Below are positions 1 to 5,988 of a stretch of 6,607 bases of DNA, in pieces. The stretch covers positions 1 through 6,607 of the forward strand of contig JAIXZU010000061.1 in assembly GCA_027489415.1 (NCBI GenBank), read 5' to 3'. Made by a program: the position numbers and the translations under genes. The notes under the pieces were generated by a model. The model ran no database searches. It was not told where the DNA came from and saw nothing but the letters and a program-made list of their open reading frames with translations. Position 1 is the stretch's first letter. The number at the start of each line of letters is the position of its first letter. Source of the stretch: Alphaproteobacteria bacterium (GTDB lineage: Bacteria > Pseudomonadota > Alphaproteobacteria > UBA2136 > UBA6156).

Positions 1-79
1 CGGAGTCCGCGACGTCGGTGGCGACTTCCCATGGGGCTAGAGGTGAATTGCGGCGGAGGACGTTGAGAATTTTGGGCAT
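1..79 (-). CDS. Possible 5' end of an unidentified minus-strand gene, cut by the window edge
   Basis: An open minus-strand frame begins at an ATG at 77-79 and stays open for 26 codons to the edge (N-terminus MPKILNVLRRNSPLAPW). Its codons are mainly CTC, GTC, CGC, GCC and GAC, as expected for a real gene here, and a stop lies just upstream in frame. I do not recognise the family. Against it: no clear Shine-Dalgarno sequence precedes the ATG, and the terminator at 110-138 leaves only about 30 bases for a promoter and leader. The rival reading is a plus-strand gene ending with TAG at 99-101, which would place the terminator neatly between two convergent genes, but that frame uses less typical codons (AGA, AGG, CGA, TTG). 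The call is tentative. Confidence 0.4.
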   Translation of the reverse strand, partial: MPKILNVLRRNSPLAPWEVATDVADS

Positions 80-109
80 GGGCCACTATGGCCGAGAGTA
101 GGGCAAATG

Positions 110-138
110 AAAAGACCGTGGCGGGGCCACGGTCTTTT
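110..138. terminator. Bidirectional intrinsic terminator after the response regulator gene
   Basis: A perfect 12-bp inverted repeat has arms AAAAGACCGTGG (110-121) and CCACGGTCTTTT (127-138) around a 5-base loop CGGGG. The four A's of one arm and four T's of the other give a short U tract in either direction. It starts four bases beyond the TAA stop (143-145) of the minus-strand regulator gene, so it most likely ends that transcript. It could also serve a plus-strand gene arriving from the left. Confidence 0.85.
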
Positions 139-142
139 CCGG

Positions 143-805
143 TTAATGAGTAAGAAGGACATACCCTTGACGATGCACGGTTTTAATATCCGTGGTGGCT
201 GATTTTCTCACAACTTCCTTGCGCAACTGACAAATATACTTGGCGAGTGAACGGCAGTTGATATCCGTTGACGAACCATAGAGGCTGATTGTCATCTGCT
301 CGGAAGTTATCAGTTTACCGACACGAAGCATAAGATATTGCAAGATATTGAACTGAAGCGGTGGTATGCGGACTTCCTGACCTTGAACTGCCACGAGGCG
401 GCTGCTGAGGTTGAGGTGGAGGTCCCCCGCTTGAAGCACCGAGGTTGCAAACCCGCTGCTACGCCTGACGGCTGAGGTCACCATGGCTGAGACGACCGAT
501 GGTGCCTTGTTGGAGAGGCAGGCGTCCGCACCGGTGTTCAGCAGGGTAACTTCGTCCTCCGGATGCGGGGTTGCGCGGTGCATCACCAGCAAGGGCATGC
601 TGGAGACCAGACGCAGTTTGCGGATGAAGGCGAGGAGTGCGGTGTCCGGCAATTGGTCCGCTACCAGGAGGGCGTCCGGCTGGAAGGCTTGGATGAACTG
701 GAGGGCATCCGCGCCCGTTGGGACGAATTCCAGCACGTGGCCGACCTGCTGCAGGGCGGGAATGCAGGGATGAGACGAGAATTGACCGACAAACAGGATA
801 TGCAT
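143..805 (-). CDS. CtrA-like OmpR-family response regulator with a degenerate receiver domain
   Basis: This 220-residue protein has an N-terminal receiver-like domain (about 1-115) and a C-terminal winged-helix DNA-binding domain (about 123-218). The junction and effector half follow CtrA: AVRRSSG then SVLQAGDLHLNL (112-133), a SLYG...D segment (174-181), YICQLRKEV (190-198) and a closing GYVL (214-217). It should therefore be a DNA-binding transcription regulator. The receiver has lost its phosphorylation chemistry. The usual acidic pair after strand 1 is replaced by V-G-Q-F (6-9). The phosphoacceptor position in LLVADQLP (46-53) is Ala49, with Asp only at the next residue. The Lys near GADACLSNK (92-100) is displaced by one. 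It may work without phosphorylation. The ATG at 803-805 has only a weak GGGG upstream. Gene end and family are clear; the target genes are unknown. Confidence 0.85.
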   Translation of the reverse strand: MHILFVGQFSSHPCIPALQQVGHVLEFVPTGADALQFIQAFQPDALLVADQLPDTALLAFIRKLRLVSSMPLLVMHRATPHPEDEVTLLNTGADACLSNKAPSVVSAMVTSAVRRSSGFATSVLQAGDLHLNLSSRLVAVQGQEVRIPPLQFNILQYLMLRVGKLITSEQMTISLYGSSTDINCRSLAKYICQLRKEVVRKSATTDIKTVHRQGYVLLTH

Positions 806-844
806 GATGACCCCATGTGGTTAGGAAACGGTTGCGATGGCACA

Positions 845-873
845 TGTATACTTAACGATGGAAATTTAGGCAA
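845..873 (-). promoter_or_regulatory. Candidate sigma70-type promoter for the response regulator gene
   Basis: Read on the minus strand, TTGCCT (complement of 868-873) and TATACA (complement of 845-850) are separated by exactly 17 bases. Each hexamer matches four of six consensus positions. Transcription would start near 838, giving a leader of about 33 bases before the ATG at 805. I found no equally good promoter for the divergent plus-strand gene in the same 138-base intergenic region, and no clear CtrA box. Confidence 0.4.
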
Positions 874-943
874 TGCATGTTTGTAATTGGCGCAGGGAAT
901 TTGTGAAGAGGTACGTTATAGGGCCAAAGAAGGACACGTGTTC

Positions 944-1348
944 ATGCATAAGTTGATGATTGGGGCCGGATTAGTGGCGGCTGTAGTAGTACTGGCGGGA
1001 ACGGCCGAGGCACAGGACGCGCCTTACTGCCGTGAGTACCAACAAAAGGTGACCGTTGGGGGTAAAGTGAAGGAAAGCTGGGGCACGGCGTGCATGCAGC
1101 CCGATGGCAGCTGGCAAAAGATGGATAACAGCGAGCAGGACAATGTGGCGGCGGCTGTGGCGGAGGATATTCAGGTAACCCAGTACGCAGAGCCTGTAGT
1201 GGTGCAGCAGGTGGTTTATGCCGAGCCGGTTTATTATGAGCCGGTGGTTTACCCAAGCTGGAGCGTGAGCTTTGGCAGCAGTGACTGGGACCACAGAGGG
1301 TGGCACGGAAGACATGGATGGCACCACGGCGGGCATAGGTGGCATTAG
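944..1348 (+). CDS. Small exported protein with surface-antigen-type cysteine motif and His/Trp-rich tail
   Basis: The chosen start is ATG at 944, because AGAAGGA (928-934) lies about nine bases upstream and the protein then opens with a signal peptide. A TTG start at 887 would add 19 residues ahead of it and hide it. The 134-residue product has a signal peptide of about 23 residues, probably cleaved after AEA, so it should reach the periplasm or cell surface. Residues 28-58 (YCREYQQKVTVGG, then YGTAC-like WGTAC, then PDGSW) match the motif of the rickettsial 17 kDa surface antigen and related envelope proteins; Cys29 and Cys50 could form a disulfide. A Val/Tyr/Pro/Glu-rich stretch (81-104) follows, then a tail (114-134) with seven His and four Trp that could bind metal. 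The glycine-zipper part of true 17 kDa antigens is missing. Function is unknown. Confidence 0.8.
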   Translation: MHKLMIGAGLVAAVVVLAGTAEAQDAPYCREYQQKVTVGGKVKESWGTACMQPDGSWQKMDNSEQDNVAAAVAEDIQVTQYAEPVVVQQVVYAEPVYYEPVVYPSWSVSFGSSDWDHRGWHGRHGWHHGGHRWH

Positions 1349-1349
1349 A

Positions 1350-1375
1350 AACGGGGCCGAGGCCCCGTTTTTTTT
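1350..1375 (+). terminator. Rho-independent terminator of the surface-antigen-type gene
   Basis: A hairpin with arms AACGGGGC and GCCCCGTT around a CGAG tetraloop (extendable to C-G pairs at the loop) begins one base after the TAG stop and runs into eight T's (1368-1375). It is a strong terminator for plus-strand transcripts. The convergent operon's TAA stop lies at 1374-1376, so its transcript must also cross this hairpin, but in that direction only three U's follow the stem. Termination of the operon here is therefore possible but weaker. Confidence 0.88.
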
Positions 1376-2312
1376 ATTCCGATGACGAGCGGGAGAGGCA
1401 GTTTTCCCCGCTGGAGAAACAGAGGGAGGCTGAGAAGGGAGGGTCCGTGCGGGTTGTGACGTTGGCGCTGTACATGAGGGTGCGGCCCCAGGGGTCCTGG
1501 GCGTAGGCGGCGGGGAGGCCGAGGTCGATCATCATTTGCTGCATTTCCGAGAGATTGCCTGAGGCGTAGGATTTTTTGTTCAGGATTTTGTCCCAGTAGT
1601 AGACTACGCCGGTGGTGTCGTCGGCGTCCGATTTCGGGTAGTAGTTGAAGAGGGTGTAGTTCTTGCCGTCGATGTTCGTGCACCAGTCCGGTACTTCGGA
1701 GCCTGCGGAACAGGTGTTCTGGGCCTCGAGGAACGAGGCGGATTCCATGGCTTCGAGTTTGTCGATAATCAGTTGTGCGCGGGCGCGGTATTCGCCGAGG
1801 CGGGCGAGTTCGATATCCCGCGAGAGGAACTTGGTGCCGATGTCGTCCCCGCGCGTTTGCCATTCGTTGAAGTCCACCTCCGAGTTGATGGGGCCTGAGT
1901 TGGCGACACCGTCCTTGCCGCGGCTGTAGATGACGGCGAGCTGCATGGTGATGGGAGTGTCCTCAATCCGGACCGTGGCGGTTGTGTGGGAGTATTCCCA
2001 CTGGTTGCCCCATGGGTCCCGCTTCAGGGCGGGGTCGGTGACGTTTCCGGCGCGGAAGATGTCGTCGATACCATCCGGCAGGCGGTTGATGCCGACTTGC
2101 GTGTAGTGGCGGGCGATGCCTTCCTTCAGGATTTCCACCTGCATTTCGGCGGCCTGCACCTTGCTGCTTTCCAGCCGCGACATGATGGTGACGCCGCCTG
2201 CGGCGGTGAGAATGGCGGCGACGATGAGGGCGATGCGCGCATCCATACCAAACATGGCGCCGGACTGGCTGGAATGCAGGATGGTGCTCAGGAGGGAAGT
2301 TAGGCGGTTCAT
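1374..2312 (-). CDS. Large pseudopilin-like protein with two DPWG motifs
   Basis: The favoured start is ATG at 2310-2312, four bases after the upstream stop, giving 312 residues. An in-frame ATG at 2337-2339 would add nine residues; neither start has a good Shine-Dalgarno sequence. One hydrophobic segment (about 27-45) follows a short basic N-terminus, then a long helix, as in pilins. A GspG-like block follows: DPWG (99-102) and YSRGKDG (129-135), recalling the DPWG and calcium-site loop of the major pseudopilin of type II secretion. A second DPWG occurs at 273-276. Cys201/Cys211 and Cys298/Cys305 could make disulfides, the latter resembling a pilin C-terminal loop. The product is about twice the size of GspG. 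No Glu is at +5 after either possible cleavage glycine. It is the last gene of the platform operon and is probably a filament subunit or tip/minor pilin, or alternatively a membrane-anchored accessory protein. Confidence 0.75.
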   Translation of the reverse strand: MNRLTSLLSTILHSSQSGAMFGMDARIALIVAAILTAAGGVTIMSRLESSKVQAAEMQVEILKEGIARHYTQVGINRLPDGIDDIFRAGNVTDPALKRDPWGNQWEYSHTTATVRIEDTPITMQLAVIYSRGKDGVANSGPINSEVDFNEWQTRGDDIGTKFLSRDIELARLGEYRARAQLIIDKLEAMESASFLEAQNTCSAGSEVPDWCTNIDGKNYTLFNYYPKSDADDTTGVVYYWDKILNKKSYASGNLSEMQQMMIDLGLPAAYAQDPWGRTLMYSANVTTRTDPPFSASLCFSSGENCLSRSSSE

Positions 2313-2316
2313 GATT

Positions 2317-3069
2317 TTATTCTGCCGCATTTGTCTCATCTTTCAAGTTCAGTTTGAGATTCTGGGTATAATTCCAAGGAGTGGTGAAGCTTAATAGCCC
2401 TTTTTGACCATCCGGCGTGGGGGTGTAGGTGAAGTCCTGGCCCCAGGCATCCCGCAGGCTGAAGGTGCCGCGCAGGGTTGTGAACTCGCTCTCCGTTGGG
2501 AAGCGTTTTTTGGCGGCATAGAAGGCGTAGAGCTGTTCGGCCATGACTTCCATGCGTTCGTTGCTGGTGCGGACTTGGCGGTCCCGTGCCGTGGCGGTGT
2601 CGTAGAAGGCGACGGCTTGTTTGTCCCCCGTCTTTGTGGTGAGGAGCTGTTCGGAGGTGTCCGAGCGGAACATCTGGCTGCGGAGCAGGGTGTCGTCCGA
2701 CCCCGTAATAGCGACGGTGGTGCTTTTTTTACCGAAGCTTTCGCGTTTTTCGTCTTCGCGGTCCGTCACGAGATAGTCCTGCTGGCCGCGTGTGCGGGCG
2801 TCGGTTCCGGCGTATTGGCGGGCGCGTTCGAGATTATAGTCCTCGCTATAGGACTGGCTGTTTTCGGTGAGGATGGCGAAGTCCATCCCCTTCGCGACAT
2901 CCGCAGCGTTGGCCTTGGCGCGGGCAACCTGCTGTTGTTCATATTCGGCGAGAGCTTGTTTGGCCCACTGCATGGAGAGTGCGGAGAAGATGCTCATCCC
3001 CATCACCAGACCAAACATGAAGGGCGAAAAACCGCCGTTTTGGGAAGTGAGGAGTTGATGCCGTGCCAT
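2317..3069 (-). CDS. Pseudopilin-like protein with a single DxWG motif
   Basis: This 250-residue protein starts with a short polar leader ending in Gly-Gly (12-13), then a hydrophobic segment (about 14-33) and a long polar helix rich in Ala, Gln and Glu. That is the shape of a prepilin, and cleavage before Phe14 would suit prepilin peptidase. The residue at +5 is Met18, not the usual Glu. Residues 60-165 are polar and unrecognised. The C-terminal part has a pilin-type core: a helix ending in YAFYAAKKRFPTE, then DAWG (207-210) and FTYTP, as in GspG (helix, RYPT, DPWG, Y). The ATG at 3067-3069 follows GGGGAGGGG, which joins directly onto the previous stop, so translation is probably coupled. 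It is likely a minor pilin or pseudopilin working with the following gene's product. The family is inferred from motifs only. Confidence 0.75.
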   Translation of the reverse strand: MARHQLLTSQNGGFSPFMFGLVMGMSIFSALSMQWAKQALAEYEQQQVARAKANAADVAKGMDFAILTENSQSYSEDYNLERARQYAGTDARTRGQQDYLVTDREDEKRESFGKKSTTVAITGSDDTLLRSQMFRSDTSEQLLTTKTGDKQAVAFYDTATARDRQVRTSNERMEVMAEQLYAFYAAKKRFPTESEFTTLRGTFSLRDAWGQDFTYTPTPDGQKGLLSFTTPWNYTQNLKLNLKDETNAAE

Positions 3070-3081
3070 GAGCCCCTCCCC

Positions 3082-3984
3082 TTAATAGGCGAAGCGGATG
3101 GTGAGCGTGTAGGGGTCGCCGTTCACATCCAGCTGCACCTGACGGCCGGTGATACCCGTTATGCGGACAGGCAGAACGAGGGTTTGCTGGCCGACATCCG
3201 GGTTACGGGTGCGGAGATTGTCGAAGCCTGATTTGATGTCCGTATAAGCTTGTTCGTAGCTGGCCATGAGGGGTGGTGGAAGCGTTCCAGAGACTGGAAG
3301 ACGGGCTTTGAGGGCGGAGTCGATGACGTCGTCCGGCACGGCGAGTGGCACTGTTATGCGGAAGGTTTCGCCTTCCAGATAGCGTTGCTGGTTGATGACG
3401 GCGTATTTGACCGGCGAGGTGACGATTGCCTGCAGCACCATGCCGCTGACCACGCCCTGGAAGTTATAGCGACCGGCCTGTGGCTGCCAGTTAGCGATGG
3501 TGTTGCTGATGGTGGCGGAGAGCTGGCTTTTGAATTCGGTGAGGTCCGGCGCGACGGTGGTGCTGACGGTTGGGAGGTCCAGCGATTGGGCCATGAGCCG
3601 TTCCATCAGTGTTTGGCCGCCGTTGACGACGGTGGTTTCGTCCGTCGGTTCGGTTGAGGAGGGATCCTCGGCGGCGGAGGCATCTTCCGAGATACTTTCG
3701 GCGCTGAGACGGAGAGGGTCCAGCGGCGTATCGTCGTTCAACAATTGCTGAATTGACGGGGCCAGCGGCAGGGGTGAATTTTCCCGCGCGGCGCGACTGC
3801 GGGCCTCGGCGACGGCCTCTTCCCGCGTGAAGGCGAAGTCCGGCTGGCCGGAGAAGGTACGGGGCCATTCCAAGCGCTGCGCTTTGCTGGTGGTGCCGGG
3901 TTGCGCGTAGGACAGGGCACAGGGCAGTGTGAGAGCCAAAGCGACCAGCAGGGGAAGCTGTGTGCGTGTGGGGATGAATGTCAT
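3082..3984 (-). CDS. Secreted PilP/GspC-like periplasmic protein
   Basis: The 300-residue product has a classical signal peptide (1-27, hydrophobic core PLLVALALTL, probable cleavage after SYA). Cys22 lies within it but is preceded by Pro, so it does not fit a lipobox. Residues 30-140 are acidic, low-complexity and probably flexible. The C-terminal half resembles the homology-region fold of GspC and PilP, which links the inner-membrane platform to the secretin: an opening strand pair (175-200, FQGVVSGMVLQAIV then YAVINQQRYLEGE) and closing strands (275-298, ending VQLDVNGDPYTLTIRF). About 65 residues sit between these halves, longer than usual. The ATG at 3982-3984 follows AAGGGGG with a six-base gap, 15 bases after the previous gene. 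Position after the GspL- and GspM-like genes agrees with a trans-periplasm connector role. The homology is an inference from pattern. Confidence 0.65.
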   Translation of the reverse strand: MTFIPTRTQLPLLVALALTLPCALSYAQPGTTSKAQRLEWPRTFSGQPDFAFTREEAVAEARSRAARENSPLPLAPSIQQLLNDDTPLDPLRLSAESISEDASAAEDPSSTEPTDETTVVNGGQTLMERLMAQSLDLPTVSTTVAPDLTEFKSQLSATISNTIANWQPQAGRYNFQGVVSGMVLQAIVTSPVKYAVINQQRYLEGETFRITVPLAVPDDVIDSALKARLPVSGTLPPPLMASYEQAYTDIKSGFDNLRTRNPDVGQQTLVLPVRITGITGRQVQLDVNGDPYTLTIRFAY

Positions 3985-3999
3985 GATATGCCCCCTTCC

Positions 4000-4500
4000 C
4001 TAGTACAGTGTTGCTGAGTCGTAGGCATAGACGTAGCCTTCGAGGTTGACCATGCTGAGTTCCGGCGGTGTGCCGCGTGGCGGCGCGCTACAGGCAAAGC
4101 AGAGGCGGTAAGGGACAAAGCCCGGTAGTTGCGACATGCGGGCAATGAGGGCGTTAGCTTCGGCAAACGTGGCGGGGCCGGTGACACGGAAGGTGTAACG
4201 GAACAGCGCCTTGTTATTACCACGGATGGTGGGCTGGCCGACAAACTTCCATTCCAGCCGCGGTGCGCCGATGTCCAGCATCCGTTCGATATTGAACTTC
4301 TGGGCGTCCTCGTTCAGCAGGCTGATTTTGCGGATGACGCGGATACGTTGCTGGAGGTTTTTACCGGCGTCCCGCTTGCTGAGAGCGTCTTCCAGTGCGT
4401 AGGTTCGGCTTTCGTAGTCCGCAGAATTGCTTAGGTACTTATAGATACCCAGAATGCCTGAGAAGATGATGATGGCGAGACCGGCGGCGAAGCGTATCAT
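4000..4500 (-). CDS. GspM/PilO-like bitopic inner-membrane protein
   Basis: The 166-residue protein has an N-terminal membrane segment (about 3-22), a heptad-like charged helix (25-70) and a C-terminal domain (80-166) with alternating strands and a helix (FRYTFRVTG, then FAEANALIARMSQLPG, then VNLEGYVYAY). This size and order match GspM and PilO, whose ferredoxin-like periplasmic domain pairs with GspL or PilN in the assembly platform. The start ATG (4498-4500) overlaps the preceding stop by four bases (ATGA) and has GAGGGAGG six bases upstream, so the two products are translationally coupled and probably made in equal amounts, as expected for dimer partners. A CFAC pair (Cys134, Cys137) in the presumed periplasmic domain is unusual for the family and may form a disulfide. 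No enzymatic role is suggested. Confidence 0.7.
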   Translation of the reverse strand: MIRFAAGLAIIIFSGILGIYKYLSNSADYESRTYALEDALSKRDAGKNLQQRIRVIRKISLLNEDAQKFNIERMLDIGAPRLEWKFVGQPTIRGNNKALFRYTFRVTGPATFAEANALIARMSQLPGFVPYRLCFACSAPPRGTPPELSMVNLEGYVYAYDSATLY

Positions 4501-5972
4501 TCCGTGCCTCCCTCATTCAGATACGGTTGTGGGTTACCAGCGGCGGGTTCCAGCGTGCGGACATCCGACTGGGTGACAAAAGGTTGGGCTGGGCCGGAAG
4601 CGGTTGCGCTTGGGGCCGTTGTGGCACTGACGGCAGGTACGGTGCGCAGTTGCGAGGCGTAGGGTTTGAAGTCCCGAGCCAGTGCGTTGGCGTTTACCAG
4701 ACCTTCCAGCTTGAAGCCTGTTGTGGTGGGCGGTTTGCGGATAGCGTCCAGCACTGCGGAATTGAGAATCAGGCTGCGGGCGATGGGTTCCTGCTGGAGC
4801 CAACCTTGGTATACGTCCGCGGCGGCGTCGATTGTCACGACATATGTTGTCGGCGGATTTTCCGGTTCCGAGACGCGGATTTCAAAGGACGTGGCCTTGA
4901 GGCCGGAGTTCTGGATGGCGCGGGCGGTGTCCTTCACCACGACGCCGAAGAGGTCCCGCTTGCTCCACATTTTCTCTTGTTCGGTGATGGCGCGTTCGAG
5001 GTCCGAGAATTGGCCGCCACGGGGGATTTGCTGTTCCACCACGCTGAGCTGGTCCGTGAGGTCCTGAAGCGTTTTTCCCTGATACCAGAGCCCCGCGTAG
5101 GTGAGGCTGGCGGCAATGATGCCGAAGACCATCATGTGCGAGCCGTAGCGTTCCTGGAAGGTGGGCTGGTTGAGCCATGTGTCGTCGTCCAGAGGGAAGT
5201 CCCGCAGGGAGTGGATGGTGATGCGGTCAGACGGGGGGAGGAGGTCGGTATCCCATTGCGTGTAAAGATGAGCGCGCGTGGTACGGGGGTAGGATTTGAG
5301 CACCATTTCGACGTCCCTCACCCAGCTGGTGGCTGTGGTGGGGAGGACGTAGTTGTCCTTGACGTCCCAGTGGAAGAGAGTGTCCGCGACCAGCAGCATG
5401 TTCACGGTGTTGGGGGTGGCGGGTGTGATGCGGCAGAGGTCCAGGAGCGCCATCGGGCCGACGGTTTGCTCGGCCAGGGAGACGATGTTGGGGTCCGCGA
5501 TGTCGCTGTCTTCGGTCGTCCCCTCCCCCACCAGAAACAGGTAGGGGTTGACGGGTTTGCCGTCCAGACCTCGGGGTGCGAAGAACATGAGGGCGGTGTG
5601 GCGCTTGATGTTGTCGCTGGTGAGGTCCGGCCAGTTGTCGTTGAAGACGGATTGGGATTCTCCGGACATCAGCAATTCCGACCTGTTCAGCCCCACAAAA
5701 CACAAGTGCCGGAAGGTGCTGCCCACCGTTGCCGACGGCCCTGCCTTGGCCAGCTTTTTGCTGGTGTTGCGCATGATGGTGCGGAGTTCCTGCCAGAGCG
5801 GGCCTAAGAATTCCTGCGCGCCTTCCAGGCCCACTTTGGCGTTGGACTGGAGAGTTGGGAGGTGTTCTTCCAGCTTGCTTTGAAGGCCTGCGGGCATACG
5901 CGAGACCAGCTTTTGGCGCAGGTTTTCCACCATGGGGTTTGGCGTGCGGTTGGAGTTGGGATCTTGTGACAT
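4497..5972 (-). CDS. GspL-like or PilM-PilN fusion-like bitopic platform protein
   Basis: The favoured start is ATG at 5970-5972, seven bases after AAAGGAGG (complement of 5980-5987); an upstream ATG at 6003-6005 lies inside the previous gene and lacks such a site. The 491-residue product has a long cytoplasmic part (1-279), one membrane segment (about 280-297, MMVFGIIAASLTYAGLWY), a coiled coil (300-345) and a periplasmic region (to 491) ending in an Ala/Thr/Pro-rich tail. This arrangement is that of GspL and of the type IVb pilus proteins BfpC and PilO, whose cytoplasmic domain has the PilM/actin-like fold and binds the ATPase. Individual signature residues are not clear, so the assignment rests on topology, size and its place between a PilC/GspF gene and a GspM/PilO-like gene. 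The cytoplasmic N-terminus (1-75) is strongly helical and may be an added module. Confidence 0.65.
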   Translation of the reverse strand: MSQDPNSNRTPNPMVENLRQKLVSRMPAGLQSKLEEHLPTLQSNAKVGLEGAQEFLGPLWQELRTIMRNTSKKLAKAGPSATVGSTFRHLCFVGLNRSELLMSGESQSVFNDNWPDLTSDNIKRHTALMFFAPRGLDGKPVNPYLFLVGEGTTEDSDIADPNIVSLAEQTVGPMALLDLCRITPATPNTVNMLLVADTLFHWDVKDNYVLPTTATSWVRDVEMVLKSYPRTTRAHLYTQWDTDLLPPSDRITIHSLRDFPLDDDTWLNQPTFQERYGSHMMVFGIIAASLTYAGLWYQGKTLQDLTDQLSVVEQQIPRGGQFSDLERAITEQEKMWSKRDLFGVVVKDTARAIQNSGLKATSFEIRVSEPENPPTTYVVTIDAAADVYQGWLQQEPIARSLILNSAVLDAIRKPPTTTGFKLEGLVNANALARDFKPYASQLRTVPAVSATTAPSATASGPAQPFVTQSDVRTLEPAAGNPQPYLNEGGTE

Positions 5973-5978
5973 GGGCCT

Positions 5979-5988
5979 GCCTCCTTTA
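5979..5988 (-). promoter_or_regulatory. Shine-Dalgarno sequence fused to the upstream stop codon
   Basis: On the minus strand the TAA stop of the PilC/GspF-like gene (5986-5988) continues as TAAAGGAGG, so the stop is part of the ribosome binding site of the next gene, whose ATG follows seven bases later. This decides the start at 5972 over the in-frame ATG 33 bases upstream, and suggests that ribosomes ending on one gene start the next. Confidence 0.8.

Noticed and set aside
832..852. Plus-strand promoter formed by TTGCGA and TATACT
   Set aside because: The two hexamers are only nine bases apart, too close for sigma70.
852..868. Possible CtrA box (TTAA-N7-TTAA) in the divergent intergenic region
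   Set aside because: Only one TTAA is present at 852-855; the bases seven further on are AATT, so the second half-site is missing.
887..943. TTG start that would extend the surface-antigen-type protein by 19 residues
   Set aside because: The extension puts charged residues before the signal peptide, and the ATG at 944 has a better-placed AGAAGGA.
1487..1501. CCCAGG/CCTGGG hairpin resembling a regulatory stem-loop
   Set aside because: It lies inside coding sequence for the second DPWG and alanine-tyrosine segment, has no U tract, and is explained by codon content.
1345..1863. Minus-strand 172-codon frame overlapping the two-DPWG gene
   Set aside because: Arg/Pro/His-rich out-of-frame translation; the alternative frame contains pilin-like motifs and a membrane segment.
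2404..3231. Plus-strand open frame of 275 codons crossing two minus-strand genes
   Set aside because: It spans the boundary of two well-supported operon genes, and its composition is that of an antisense shadow.
4527..5807. Long plus-strand open frame of 426 codons antisense to the GspL-like gene
   Set aside because: It is opposite a gene with a strong Shine-Dalgarno site, coupled neighbours and sensible topology. Its translation is Gly/Val/His-rich without domains, as expected from the complement of GC-rich coding DNA.
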